The notes beneath the pieces were generated by a model, which saw nothing but the letters and a program-made list of their open reading frames with translations, was not told the origin of the DNA and did not search any database. A program made the position numbers and the translations under genes. A stretch of 64,000 nt of DNA from Massilia alkalitolerans DSM 17462 (lineage in GTDB: Bacteria > Pseudomonadota > Gammaproteobacteria > Burkholderiales > Burkholderiaceae_D), in contig NZ_ATYR01000014.1 in assembly GCF_000427785.1 (NCBI RefSeq), positions 62,001 to 126,000 on the forward strand, read 5' to 3'. Below are positions 55,391 through 64,000 of this stretch, piece after piece. Each line of letters begins with the position of its first letter. Position 1 is the first letter of the stretch.

Positions 55391-56608
55391 ATGATCCGCA
55401 TCGAACGCCCCCTCTCGCTGAGCTTCAAGGAATTTTTCGAGTCGAGCAAGGCCGGCGGCATCGTCCTGATCCTGTGCACGATCGTCTCGCTGTCGATCGC
55501 CAACTCCACGCTCGGTCCCGCCTGGCTCGGCTTCTGGCACCAGTACGTCGCCGGCCTGAGCATCGAGCATTGGGTCAACGACGCCCTGATGGCGATCTTC
55601 TTCCTGCTGATCGGCCTCGAGCTCAAGCGCGAACTGGTCAACGGCGAATTGTCCGACCTGAGGAACGCCATGCTGCCGATGCTGGCCGCGGCGGGCGGCA
55701 TCGCGGTGCCGGCCCTGATCCACTTCGGCCTGAACGGCGGCACGCCTACCCAGGCCGGCGTCGGCATCCCGATGGCCACCGACATCGCCTTTGCGCTCGG
55801 CGTGCTGGCCCTGCTGGGCAACCGGGTGCCGGCCTCGCTCAAGATCTTCCTCACGGCCCTGGCCGTGATGGACGACCTGGGGGCGATCATCGTCATCGCC
55901 CTGTTCTATACCGCCGAGCTGTCCTTCCTCTACCTGCTGGGGGCGCTGGCCGTGTTCGCCGGCCTGCTGGCGCTGAACCGCGTGCTGCGCGTGATGGCGC
56001 TGCTGCCCTACCTGGTCGGCGGCGCGCTGATGTGGTTCCTGATGCTCAAGTCCGGCGTGCACGCGACCATCGCGGGTGTGCTGCTGGCCTTCACGATTCC
56101 GTATTCAAGCAGGGAAGACGATGCGGAGTCGCCCTCGCACCGGCTGGAACACATCCTGCACAAGCCGGTGACCTTCCTGATCCTGCCGGTCTTCGCGCTG
56201 GCCAATACCGGCATCATCATCGGCGCCGGCTGGGAAACCGAACTCCTCAGCAGCAACAGCCTCGGCATCATCGCCGGCCTGGTGGCCGGCAAGCCGGTCG
56301 GCATCTTCCTGTTCAGTTTTGCGGCGGTCGCGCTCGGACTGTGCCGGCTGCCGCTGGACCTGGCCTGGCGCCACATCCTGGGCGCCGGCCTGCTGGGCGG
56401 GATCGGCTTCACGATGTCGATCTTCATCACCAACCTGGCCTTCGTCGGCGCGGGCGACACTATCAATGCTTCCAAGATGGCGATCCTGGTCGCTTCACTG
56501 GTAGCCGGCATCGCCGGCTTCACCTGGCTCAAGCTGCTGGGCGGCCCGCTCGCGTCGGACCGCGATACCGACACGCTGGACTTCGAGGCGGACGAGGCGC
56601 CCCGCTGA
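55391..56608 (+). CDS. nhaA: Na+/H+ antiporter NhaA
   Basis: A 405-residue NhaA-type antiporter exchanging sodium (and lithium) for protons at the inner membrane. The ion-binding Asp pair is Asp161-Asp162 in AVMDDLGAIIVIALFY, equivalent to Asp163/164 of E. coli NhaA. PMATDIAFALGVLALLG, KPVGIFLFSF and GIGFTMSIFITNLAF also match. The ATG at 55391 suits the family N-terminus (FKEFFESSKAGGIVL). Regulation likely involves the structured leader and masked ribosome site. Confidence 0.96.
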   Translation: MIRIERPLSLSFKEFFESSKAGGIVLILCTIVSLSIANSTLGPAWLGFWHQYVAGLSIEHWVNDALMAIFFLLIGLELKRELVNGELSDLRNAMLPMLAAAGGIAVPALIHFGLNGGTPTQAGVGIPMATDIAFALGVLALLGNRVPASLKIFLTALAVMDDLGAIIVIALFYTAELSFLYLLGALAVFAGLLALNRVLRVMALLPYLVGGALMWFLMLKSGVHATIAGVLLAFTIPYSSREDDAESPSHRLEHILHKPVTFLILPVFALANTGIIIGAGWETELLSSNSLGIIAGLVAGKPVGIFLFSFAAVALGLCRLPLDLAWRHILGAGLLGGIGFTMSIFITNLAFVGAGDTINASKMAILVASLVAGIAGFTWLKLLGGPLASDRDTDTLDFEADEAPR

Positions 56609-56621
56609 AGGGCGGCGCCGC

Positions 56622-57131
56622 TCAGCGGGCGTAGGCGCGCTGCAGCGGCGTGCGCCCATGCTCGTGCTGTCCGCGGGTCGACAAGGCCACGATGGCGCTG
56701 CCGGCGGCGACGATCAGTGCGTCTTCGATCAGGCCGCTGCGGGTCTGGCCGATCCGTGCCATGGCCTGCTTGCGGCCAGCCAGCGTCAGGTAGGCAAGCG
56801 GCACGGCGGTGGCTACCGCGACCGCCGCGCCGGCCTTTTCCCGGCCCTTGGGCGCGAGCGCGGCGCCGGCGATGCCGGCGCTCATGACCCGCGCCAGCAG
56901 GCCCAGGAACACGGTGCGGTCGGGCGCGGTTTTCATCTTGTCGCCGATCAGTTCACCCGCCCCCATTGCCAGTGCGCCGTACTTGAACAGCGGGCGGTCG
57001 AGCAGGAACAGCTCGCCCGGGGTGTCGCGCTTGGCCATGCGGGCGGTGGCGATCGTGGCCATCGGGGTCATCGAGCGGGCGCTGGCGACGGCGCCGATCA
57101 GTACGGAGGAAAGCAGGCTGCGAAAATTCAT
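56622..57131 (-). CDS. DUF4126 family membrane protein
   Basis: A 169-residue membrane protein with hydrophobic segments and Ala/Gly-rich loops matching DUF4126: MTPMATIATARMAKRD, GALAMGAGELIGDKMKTAPD and GLLARVMSAGIAGAAL. The ATG at 57131 is preferred over a start 31 codons upstream. Convergent with nhaA, whose stop is 13 bp away. No function is established for the family. Confidence 0.82.
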   Translation of the reverse strand: MNFRSLLSSVLIGAVASARSMTPMATIATARMAKRDTPGELFLLDRPLFKYGALAMGAGELIGDKMKTAPDRTVFLGLLARVMSAGIAGAALAPKGREKAGAAVAVATAVPLAYLTLAGRKQAMARIGQTRSGLIEDALIVAAGSAIVALSTRGQHEHGRTPLQRAYAR

Positions 57132-57317
57132 GGTGACGGACTCCTGTGCAAGTGAAGGTCGACGGAGGCGCCGCGCCAGGCGCGCCGGCGCATGTTGCAG
57201 CAGCCTCTGCCGTTTGATGGTCACTCAACTGTAGTCAATCTTGCAAGATAGCGTCGCCGGCCTGGTTCGGACCGGGCGCCGCCCGAGCAGACGAACATGT
57301 GATCCGGACGCGCCCAG

Positions 57318-58532
57318 TCAGTCGCGCGCCGCATCGAGCAGCGCCATGAGGGCGGCCTTGTTGCCTTCCCGTGGCCAGCCTCCGGTCAGCCGACCGACCG
57401 GCACACCGTTCTTCAGCACGAAGAATTCCGGCACGCCGGTCGGAATGACGCCCTTCCACTCCTCGATATTGGAGGTTGCGCGCATGGGAATGGCTGGATT
57501 GGCGGCATTCCATGCCGCTATGTAGTTCAGGGGAATGCTGCTCGATGGGTGGGTGAGCAGCAAGAGGTTCGACTGGCGCAGGCGGGACTGCAGTTCCCCA
57601 TCCTCGCGCAGCGCCTCAAGCGCCATGGCCGAAAACTGGCACCCTTCCTGTACCACCATCACCACCTGGATACCGGTGGGCGCCGGCGCCGCTTCGCGCG
57701 TCAGGGTATTGCTGGCGCTGTCGTAGCGATAGAGGCTGCGGCCTTTGAACGCCGTTCCAAGCGGATCGGCCACGACGGGAATGGTCCGGCCTGCCAATGC
57801 CGGGCGGGCGGATGCGAACACCCGGGCTTCCTCGAAGCGGCGTGATGCCATCAGCGCTTTGAACATGCGTGTGTCGATCCAGCGCTGCGTCGACACGCCG
57901 CGCGACACCAGCTCGCGATGCACGTCGATCTGGTCCTGCAGCGCGCTGCCCGGATGGTAGAAGTTCATGATGTTCGCCGCCTCGAACAGCGGCAGCAGAT
58001 CGCCCAGCGGCTGCCGCCGCAACGAGGCAGGGTCGATCCGGTCGCCGAACAGGCGGGTGTAGTGGGCCAACAATGCAGCGGAACCGGTCGGCGTCGTGCC
58101 CCCGGCCTCCGGCCGGCGCTGCTCGGCATCCTCCTGGGAAAGCCGGTCGAAGCGCTCCAGCTTCTCGTCGATATCGGAAGACGGTTCGGGAAGACGGATC
58201 GCTCGACCGCTCAGGTCTTGCGTCAACATCGGCAGCAAGACCTGGCTGTCGAAGAAAGCCAGCAACGCGGCGATCTGGGGCGCATCGAGTTCACGCTCGA
58301 CGATCCCGACATTCAGGCCGGCGAAGCGTCCGTCTTCGGTCCAACGGATCGAACGCAGCAGGGTTCGCCTTCCGTAGGGGGTGAACGCATCGAGCGGCGT
58401 CGGCTTCCCGGAGGCCAGCACCGTCTTGAGCTGCTCTTCGGTGCGCACGACATGCGCGTCGCTGGCCTGGACCGGCACCGTCCAGCAGGCAAGACACAGC
58501 AGCAGTGCATTGCGGGAAATCCGACGAGCCAT
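57318..58532 (-). CDS. exported protein with C-terminal thioredoxin-like region
   Basis: A 404-residue protein with a signal peptide (ALLLCLACWTVPVQAS). The N-terminal two thirds are helical and unassigned. The last ~130 residues look like a thioredoxin fold: strand QVVMVVQEGCQFSAMALEAL with a CxxS-type site instead of CxxC, then GVPEFFVLKNGVPVGRLTGG near the end, which resembles the cis-Pro strand. It is likely periplasmic, possibly a protein-disulphide or peroxide-related factor. No close characterised homologue is recognised. ATG 58532 is chosen over an upstream alternative start. Confidence 0.65.
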   Translation of the reverse strand: MARRISRNALLLCLACWTVPVQASDAHVVRTEEQLKTVLASGKPTPLDAFTPYGRRTLLRSIRWTEDGRFAGLNVGIVERELDAPQIAALLAFFDSQVLLPMLTQDLSGRAIRLPEPSSDIDEKLERFDRLSQEDAEQRRPEAGGTTPTGSAALLAHYTRLFGDRIDPASLRRQPLGDLLPLFEAANIMNFYHPGSALQDQIDVHRELVSRGVSTQRWIDTRMFKALMASRRFEEARVFASARPALAGRTIPVVADPLGTAFKGRSLYRYDSASNTLTREAAPAPTGIQVVMVVQEGCQFSAMALEALREDGELQSRLRQSNLLLLTHPSSSIPLNYIAAWNAANPAIPMRATSNIEEWKGVIPTGVPEFFVLKNGVPVGRLTGGWPREGNKAALMALLDAARD

Positions 58533-58732
58533 GCTTTCTCCTCCGACTGATCTGCGATCGACCGAGTATATCGATGGCCACGCCAAATCTGACGCTTCCG
58601 CGGGCCACGCTGGTCCTTTTATGTCGGGCGGGTAGACCTGTGCGGCCCCGGCAACATTTGCTTACAGATGAGCAACCGCGCTTAACGCTCAGGCAACAGA
58701 GAATGGCTTTCCCTTCCCTTCCCCATGCATCC

Positions 58733-59284
58733 ATGAAGCTCACTACCTTCGCCCTCGCCGCCGCCTTCCTGTGCACCCAGCCGCTGGCCTACGCGGTCCC
58801 CGTCACCGACTGGCGCGCCGACAACCTGCTCATGCAGGCGCCGGACATCAGGAAGGAACTCGGCCTGACCGACAACCAGAACCTGCTGTGGGAACAGAGC
58901 ATGCGCAAGACGCGCGCCATCCTGCGGCTGCGCAAGGAAAGGCGCGACGAACTCGATGCCGCCGCCAAGAAGCTCGCCAACGAGCCGTCCGCCGAACTGC
59001 GCGGCCTGGCCGGCGCGCTCGCCGACGATGCAGCCATGATCCACGACGAGGACAAGGAGCTGCGCGAAATCTGGTTCACGATGAACGATGCGCTCGACGA
59101 GCGTCAACGAGGCCTGGTGCAGGCGCGCTTCAGGAGCATCCTGGAGCGCCAGCCGCCGGGACCGGGCGCTGGCGAAGGCCGCAGGGAAGGTGGCGGCAAG
59201 CCGGAGGGCGGCCGCGGCGGCCGCGGGCCGGGCGGCACGCCTGGCGGCGGCAACATGAGTATCGGAATGGGCCGCGGTTTTTAA
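58733..59284 (+). CDS. Spy/CpxP-like periplasmic protein
   Basis: A 183-residue exported protein (signal KLTTFALAAAFLCTQPLAYA). The middle is a helical, charged LTxxQ-type region: IRKELGLTDNQNLLWEQSM, RLRKERRDELDAAAKKLA, LDERQRGLVQARFRSIL, as in Spy/CpxP or heavy-metal-resistance proteins. The C-terminal 35 residues are Gly/Arg-rich (GGGKPEGGRGGRGPGGTPGG) and probably disordered. It likely protects envelope proteins or binds metal. Divergent from the thioredoxin-like gene. Confidence 0.75.
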   Translation: MKLTTFALAAAFLCTQPLAYAVPVTDWRADNLLMQAPDIRKELGLTDNQNLLWEQSMRKTRAILRLRKERRDELDAAAKKLANEPSAELRGLAGALADDAAMIHDEDKELREIWFTMNDALDERQRGLVQARFRSILERQPPGPGAGEGRREGGGKPEGGRGGRGPGGTPGGGNMSIGMGRGF

Positions 59285-59295
59285 CCCAGCCGGGT

Positions 59296-59955
59296 TTACT
59301 TCAAGCGGCAGGTCAGCGCCCAGCAGCTGTCCCAGCGGCCGATCTTGATCTCGCGCACCGCCGTGCCGAGGCGCTTGCGCAGCGCGCTGTCGGTCGGATA
59401 GTTCTTGGGCAGCTCGTGGCGCTTGCCTTCGGCGTCGACGAACTGGGCCCAGGTATTGCCCTGGGCGTCGGTGCGCGCGACCGTCGGGCTGGCGCCTTCG
59501 ACGTACTCGTCGTCGATCAGCACCAGCAGCGCATTCGAGCCGATGCGGGCGCGCAGGCCGGCGATGAAGGCGTCCTGCTCTTCCCTCTTGAAATGCGACC
59601 ACAGGAAGCCGGCGAATACCGCCGTGAACTTGCCGAGGTCGGTCGGCAGGTTCAGGGCATCGGCCACCCGGTACTGCACGTTCTCCAGCCCTTCCCCGTG
59701 CTCGCGCGCCACGTTCAGCATCGCTTCGCTGATGTCGGTGGCCAGCACCGATTGCGCCGTTTCGGCAATCACGTCGGTGAAGTAGCCGGTGCCGCAGCCG
59801 AGTTCCAGCACGGTGTGGCCGCGCAACAGCTCGCCGACCTGCTCGGCGACGTCGTCGAGGTCGTCCTGGCGGTCTTCGTCGCTCTCGTCGTGGAACTGGG
59901 CGTCGTAGTGGTCCGCGATCGCGGTATAGAAGTCGGCGACTGGGTTGGTGCTCAT
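59296..59955 (-). CDS. class I SAM-dependent methyltransferase
   Basis: A 219-residue Rossmann-fold methyltransferase: motif I TVLELGCGTGYFTDVI, motif II ATDISEAMLNVA, and VQYRVADALNLP. The acidic N-terminal DESDEDRQDDLDDVAE is unusual. The C-terminal half (YPTDSALRKRLGTAVREIKI) is a short cap. Substrate unknown. It lies 15 bp downstream of the cysB-like regulator gene on the same strand, so it may be co-transcribed with it. Confidence 0.88.
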   Translation of the reverse strand: MSTNPVADFYTAIADHYDAQFHDESDEDRQDDLDDVAEQVGELLRGHTVLELGCGTGYFTDVIAETAQSVLATDISEAMLNVAREHGEGLENVQYRVADALNLPTDLGKFTAVFAGFLWSHFKREEQDAFIAGLRARIGSNALLVLIDDEYVEGASPTVARTDAQGNTWAQFVDAEGKRHELPKNYPTDSALRKRLGTAVREIKIGRWDSCWALTCRLK

Positions 59956-59970
59956 GGTGTTTCCTTGTAA

Positions 59971-60909
59971 TTACAGTTCGTAGTTCTCGCCGCCGCGCAT
60001 GGCGGACTCGACCATCTTGCGGTTGAGGGTCGGGGCGAGCAGTTCGATGAAGGTATAGATATAGCTGCGCAGGTAGGCGCCCTGCTTGATCGCCACGCGC
60101 GAGGTGTTCATGCCGAACAGGTGGCCGACGGGGATCGCGCGCAGGTTGCGGTCGCGTTCGGGGTCGAAGGCCATGCCGGCGATGATGCCCACGCCCATGC
60201 CCAGCTCGACGTAGGTCTTGATGACGTCGGCGTCGATCGCTTCCAGCAGCACGTCCGGCTTCAGGTTGCGCAGGCCGAAGGCGTGGTCGATCTTGCTGCG
60301 GCCGGCAAAGGCGGCGTCATACGTGATGACCGGGTAACCGGCGATTTCCTCCAGCGACACCGCCTTCGAGCGCAGCAGCGGATGTTCGTGCGGCACCACC
60401 AGCACGTGCTCCCACTGGTAGCACGGCAGCGTGATCAGGCCGTCGATGGCGGCGATCGACTCGGTGGCGATGGCCAGGTCGGCCTGGTCGTTCTTGACCA
60501 TGTCGGCGATCTGCTTCGGATTTCCTTGCAATAAAGACAAGCGCACCTTGGGATACTTCTGCATGAAGCCCTGCACCACCTTGGGCAGCATGTAGCGCGC
60601 CTGGGTGTGGGTGGTGGCGATGGTGAAGCTGCCGCTGTCGTGGGCCGCGTATTCCTTGCCGATGCGCTTGAGGCTGTCGATCTCCTGCATGATCAGCTCG
60701 ACCGACTGCAGGACCAGCCGGCCCGGCTCGGTCAGCCCGCGGATACGCTTGCCGTGGCGGGTAAAGATGTCGACGCCGAGCTCTTCCTCAAGCTCGATGA
60801 TCGCTTTCGACACCCCCGGCTGGGAGGTGAACAGCGCCTTGGCCGCATCGGTCAGGTTGTAGTTCTGGCGCACGGCTTCGCGCACGAAGCGCAGCTGGTG
60901 AAGGTTCAT
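59971..60909 (-). CDS. cysB: CysB-type LysR transcriptional regulator
   Basis: A 312-residue LysR regulator of the CysB/Cbl branch. The HTH is in LTDAAKALFTSQPGVSKAII, the linker contains HGKRIRGLTEPG, and the sensor domain has ATTHTQARYMLP and DLAIATESIAAIDGLITLPC, diagnostic for CysB-like inducer binding (acetylserine/sulfate). It is divergent from cysI, which it presumably activates under sulfur limitation. Confidence 0.93.
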   Translation of the reverse strand: MNLHQLRFVREAVRQNYNLTDAAKALFTSQPGVSKAIIELEEELGVDIFTRHGKRIRGLTEPGRLVLQSVELIMQEIDSLKRIGKEYAAHDSGSFTIATTHTQARYMLPKVVQGFMQKYPKVRLSLLQGNPKQIADMVKNDQADLAIATESIAAIDGLITLPCYQWEHVLVVPHEHPLLRSKAVSLEEIAGYPVITYDAAFAGRSKIDHAFGLRNLKPDVLLEAIDADVIKTYVELGMGVGIIAGMAFDPERDRNLRAIPVGHLFGMNTSRVAIKQGAYLRSYIYTFIELLAPTLNRKMVESAMRGGENYEL

Positions 60910-61001
60910 GAAATGTGATGGGTTCTTGTGATTGTGTCAGCAGATGACATTTTAAGATGCTTATTCAAGTTACGCATATAAGCAAATGAATTCTCCGTAG
61001 T

Positions 61002-61029
61002 TTGGAATATAAGCAGCGGTCCGTACACT
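61002..61029 (+). promoter_or_regulatory. candidate cysI promoter in the cysB-cysI intergenic region
   Basis: TTGGAA (61002-61007) and TACACT (61024-61029) are separated by 16 bp, about 60 bp before the cysI start. AT-rich sequence with two ATATAAGC words (60977-60983 region and 61007-61013 region) lies directly upstream and may be the CysB activation site. Assigned by eye. Confidence 0.4.
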
Positions 61030-61088
61030 TGGGCTTACATTTAACGGGTGGACAATGTTTGCAAGGTCTGCCCTCACTGGACGAGACC

Positions 61089-62777
61089 ATGTACCGCTAC
61101 GACCACTACGACCATCTCATCGTGCGCGAACGCATCGCGCAGTACCGCAGCCAGGTGGAACGCCGCCTCTCCGATGAGTTGACCGAAGAAGAATTCATCC
61201 CGCTGCGCCTCCAGAACGGCCTGTACATGCAGCGCCACGCCTACATGCTGCGCGTGGCCGTGCCTTACGGCCTGTTGTCCTCGGCACAGATACGCATGTT
61301 CGCCCATATTGCTCGTAAGTACGACCGTGGTTACGGCCATTTCACTACCCGCCAGAACATCCAGTACAACTGGATTGAGCTGGAGCAAACTCCGAACATC
61401 CTGGAAGACCTGGCCTCGGTCGAGATGCACGCCATCCAGACCTCAGGCAATTGCATCCGCAACATCACCACCGACGAATTTGCCGGTGTCGCGGCCGACG
61501 AGATCATCGATCCGCGCCCCTTCGCCGAGATCCTGCGCCAGTGGAGCACCTTCCACCCCGAGTTCATCGCCCTGCCGCGCAAGTTCAAGGTGGCGATCAA
61601 CGGCGCCGTCGAAGACCGCGCCGCGATCGCCATCCACGACATCGGCCTCACGCTCGTGAAGAACGATGCGGGCGAAGTCGGCTTCAAGTTCATGGCCGGC
61701 GGCGGCATGGGCCGTACCCCGATCCTGGGCTCGGTCATCCGCGACTTCCTGCCTTGGCAGCACCTGCTGACCTATACCGAAGCCGTGATGCGCGTGTACA
61801 ACCAACACGGCCGCCGCGACAACAAGTACAAGGCCCGCATCAAGATCCTGCTGAAGGCCCTTGGCGTCGAGGAATTCACCCGCCAGGTCGAAGCCGAATG
61901 GGCTGACCTGAAGGACGGTCCGGAAACCCTGACCCAGGACGAATTCGACCGCGTCGCCCAGTGGTTCCAGCCGCACGCCTACGCCACGCTTGAAGACACC
62001 GATCCGACCGCCCAGCATCCGGACAACCGCGCCTTTGCCAACTGGCTCAACCGCAACGTCAAGCCGCACAAGGTGCCGGGCTACGCCGCCGTGGTGCTGT
62101 CGCTCAAGAAAACCGGCGTGCCGCCGGGCGACGCGACCGCCGAGCAGATGGACTTCGTGGCCGACCTGGCCGACAAGTACAGCTTCGGCGAACTGCGCGT
62201 GACCCACGAGCAGAACCTGGTGCTGGCCGACGTCGAACAGAGCAAGCTGTTTGAGCTGTGGCAGCTGGCCAAGGCCAAGGGCCTGGCGACGCCGAACATC
62301 GGCCTGCTGACCGACATCATCGCCTGCCCGGGCGGCGACTTCTGCTCGCTGGCGAATGCCAAGTCGATCCCGATCGCGGCGGCGATTGCAGAGCGTTTCG
62401 ACAACCTCGACTTCCAGCACGACATCGGCGACATCGAACTGAACATCTCGGGCTGCATCAACGCCTGCGGCCACCACCACGTGGGCGCCATCGGCATCCT
62501 CGGCGTCGACAAGGACGGCAGCGAGTGGTACCAGGTGTCGATCGGCGGCTCGCAGGGCAATAATTCGGCGATCGGCAAGATCATCGGCCCGTCCTTCTCG
62601 GCGCTGCAGATGCCGGAAGTGGTCGGCCGCCTGCTGGAAGTCTATGTGCGCGAGCGCTATGAAGGCGAACGTTTCGTCGACACCGTGCAGCGCCTCGGCA
62701 TCGCGCCGTTCAAGGAACATGTCTATGCCACGCCGATCGCGGCGGGCGAACTGGTTGGGGAAGACCACTATGCCTAA
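61089..62777 (+). CDS. cysI: sulfite/nitrite reductase hemoprotein
   Basis: A 562-residue siroheme/[4Fe-4S] reductase, assimilating sulfite to sulfide with six electrons. The cluster cysteines are Cys413 and Cys419 in IIACPGGDFCSLANAKS and Cys456 and Cys460 in ISGCINACGHHHVG. The half-domain RKYDRGYGHFTTRQNIQYNW matches the ferrite-reductase-like repeat. The ATG at 61089 begins MYRYDHYDHLIVRERI. It overlaps the DUF934 gene by 8 bp, as in other Betaproteobacteria. Confidence 0.95.
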   Translation: MYRYDHYDHLIVRERIAQYRSQVERRLSDELTEEEFIPLRLQNGLYMQRHAYMLRVAVPYGLLSSAQIRMFAHIARKYDRGYGHFTTRQNIQYNWIELEQTPNILEDLASVEMHAIQTSGNCIRNITTDEFAGVAADEIIDPRPFAEILRQWSTFHPEFIALPRKFKVAINGAVEDRAAIAIHDIGLTLVKNDAGEVGFKFMAGGGMGRTPILGSVIRDFLPWQHLLTYTEAVMRVYNQHGRRDNKYKARIKILLKALGVEEFTRQVEAEWADLKDGPETLTQDEFDRVAQWFQPHAYATLEDTDPTAQHPDNRAFANWLNRNVKPHKVPGYAAVVLSLKKTGVPPGDATAEQMDFVADLADKYSFGELRVTHEQNLVLADVEQSKLFELWQLAKAKGLATPNIGLLTDIIACPGGDFCSLANAKSIPIAAAIAERFDNLDFQHDIGDIELNISGCINACGHHHVGAIGILGVDKDGSEWYQVSIGGSQGNNSAIGKIIGPSFSALQMPEVVGRLLEVYVRERYEGERFVDTVQRLGIAPFKEHVYATPIAAGELVGEDHYA

Positions 62778-63333
62778 TTTCGTCCTGCACAAGCAGATCA
62801 TCAAACACCGCGAAGTGGTCGAGGACGACTGGAGCGTGCTGCGCCTGCTAGAGGGCGAAACGCCGGAATCCGTCGAAGTCCCACAAGGCAAGTTCATCGT
62901 GCCGCTGGGCGTGTGGCAGGCGCAGCGCGCCGCGCTGTCCGGCCGCAGCGAGATCGGCGTCTGGCTGGCGCCGGACGAGGGGGCCGCCGCCATCAAGGAC
63001 GACCTGTCGCGCTTTGGCGTGATCGCCGTGGATTTCCCGAAGTTCTCGGACGGCCGTGGCTACTCGACCGCCTTCAACCTGCGCAAGCGCCTCGGCTACA
63101 ACGGCGAGCTGCGCGCGATCGGCGACGTGTTGCGCGACCAGCTGTGGCCCCTGTCGCGCGTCGGCTTCGATGCCTTCGCCACCCGCCAGGACCGCAGCAT
63201 CCACGACGCGCTCAAGGGCCTGACCGTGTTTTCGGAAACCTACCAGGCCTCGGTCGACCAGCCGCTGCCGCTGTTCCGCCGTGCGCCGCGCGGCACGCCG
63301 CCGGAACTGACCGACGTCGGCGCCGGCATCTAA
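62770..63333 (+). CDS. DUF934 sulfur-assimilation accessory protein
   Basis: A 187-residue DUF934 protein found between cysI and cysH in Beta- and Gammaproteobacteria. FRALGVIAVDFPKFSDGRGYS-type sequence (here IAVDFPKFSDGRGYSTAFNL) and LGYNGELRAIGDVLRDQL are typical. It is thought to act with CysI as an electron or assembly partner; this is not firmly shown. ATG overlaps the cysI stop codon region; cysH follows after 21 bp. Confidence 0.92.
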   Translation: MPNFVLHKQIIKHREVVEDDWSVLRLLEGETPESVEVPQGKFIVPLGVWQAQRAALSGRSEIGVWLAPDEGAAAIKDDLSRFGVIAVDFPKFSDGRGYSTAFNLRKRLGYNGELRAIGDVLRDQLWPLSRVGFDAFATRQDRSIHDALKGLTVFSETYQASVDQPLPLFRRAPRGTPPELTDVGAGI

Positions 63334-63354
63334 GGAAGCATTCAAGGAACCACC

Positions 63355-64000
63355 ATGAGCGACCTGCACCGCCGCGTCGAAGAAACGAACGCCATCCTGG
63401 CGCGCATCGCCCGCGATCACTCGCCCGCCGTGTTCGCATCGAGCCTGGCGGCCGAAGACATGGTCCTGACCGACCTGATCCTCAAAGCGAAGCTGCCGAT
63501 CGGGATCTTCTCGCTCGAGACCGGCCGTCTGCACGCCGAGACCCTCGACATGCTCAATCGCGTACGCGAGACCTACGGCATTGATATCGCCCTGTTCAAG
63601 CCGCAGCCGGAAGCGGTGGAAGCCTACGTGGCGCGGAACGGCCTGAACGCCTTCTACGACAGCGTCGAGATGCGCAAGGAATGCTGCCGCGTGCGCAAGG
63701 TCGAGCCCTTGGGGCGTGCCCTGGCCGGCAAGCAGGCCTGGATCACCGGCCAGCGCCGCGCCCAGTCGACCACGCGCGCCGAACTGGCGGTGCAGGAGTT
63801 TGACTCCGCCCATGGCATGCAGAAGTTCAACCCGCTGGCCGACTGGCTTGAGGAGAACGTGTGGGAGTACCTGCGCACCAACGAGGTGCCCTACAACGCC
63901 CTGCACGACCGCGGCTATCCGTCGATCGGCTGCGAGCCTTGCACCCGCGCGGTCCAGCCGGGCGAGGACGTGCGCGCCGGCCGCTGGTGGTGGGAAAACC
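63355..64000 (+). CDS. cysH: adenylyl-sulfate (APS) reductase, 5' part
   Basis: The first 215 codons are visible; the gene runs off the window. It is a PAPS/APS reductase family enzyme: SLAAEDMVLTDLIL (the PP-loop), SLETGRLHAETLDM and ITGQRRAQSTTR. Cys-Cys in RKECCRVRKVEPL and CxxC in IGCEPCTRAV indicate the [4Fe-4S]-bearing APS-reductase type rather than the PAPS-specific E. coli type. Last visible gene of the sulfate-assimilation operon. Confidence 0.94.
   Translation, partial: MSDLHRRVEETNAILARIARDHSPAVFASSLAAEDMVLTDLILKAKLPIGIFSLETGRLHAETLDMLNRVRETYGIDIALFKPQPEAVEAYVARNGLNAFYDSVEMRKECCRVRKVEPLGRALAGKQAWITGQRRAQSTTRAELAVQEFDSAHGMQKFNPLADWLEENVWEYLRTNEVPYNALHDRGYPSIGCEPCTRAVQPGEDVRAGRWWWEN

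Overview
The window is 64 kb of GC-rich, densely coded chromosome from a Gram-negative bacterium. Gene content points to a betaproteobacterium of the Oxalobacteraceae, most likely a Massilia/Telluria-type organism: a CysB-type regulator beside cysI-DUF934-cysH, a Bordetella/Burkholderia-style trimeric porin, YajQ, oligoribonuclease, and a zeaxanthin-glucoside carotenoid cluster. The genus is inferred from gene content and style, not from a marker gene; no rRNA or tRNA gene was recognised.

Layout. 1-3.1 kb: 3' end of a TcyP-like cystine symporter, a histidine phosphatase, an NAD(P)H-hydrate dehydratase and a low-complexity lipoprotein. 3.4-7.9 kb: a two-gene RND efflux operon. 8.1-10.3 kb: small membrane proteins and a DUF475/TerC-like protein. 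10.5-14 kb: a 784-residue Ala-rich coiled-coil protein and the SrkA kinase. 14.1-20.3 kb: two TnpB elements around a YecA/SEC-C protein, an HPP-CBS protein and an MBL-fold hydrolase. The second element carries an IS607-type HTH stub plus TnpB and splits a VOC/glyoxalase gene so cleanly that its removal restores the reading frame. 20.3-28.4 kb: hybrid histidine kinase, orn, M48 protease-phhB-rsgA, argF and argG. 28.6-38.9 kb: GIY-YIG protein, two PAS-GGDEF-EAL proteins, SDR, murB, yajQ, a nitronate monooxygenase-like protein and an ArsR/membrane-protein pair. 38.9-46.2 kb: DHH phosphoesterase, a LytS/LytR two-component pair, an unusual cytochrome P450, a NarX-type kinase and a porin.

46.5-53.0 kb is a complete carotenoid cluster, crtE-X-Y-I-B with crtZ convergent, which should take FPP through GGPP, phytoene, lycopene and beta-carotene to zeaxanthin and its glucosides. 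53.1-60 kb: DUF2141 protein, AGCS symporter, NhaA preceded by a strongly structured leader RNA, DUF4126 protein, a thioredoxin-fold-like exported protein, a Spy/CpxP-like protein and a methyltransferase. 60-64 kb: assimilatory sulfate reduction (cysB, cysI, DUF934, cysH, the last cut by the window end).

Repeats stand out between genes: two 100-bp long-palindrome copies in opposite orientation (23.4 and 34.0 kb), two REPIN-like doublets (10.3 and 28.5 kb), and other large inverted repeats. The most interesting observations are the HTH+TnpB element in the VOC gene, the candidate riboswitch upstream of nhaA, the palindromic repeat family, and a P450 lacking normal oxygen-activation residues.
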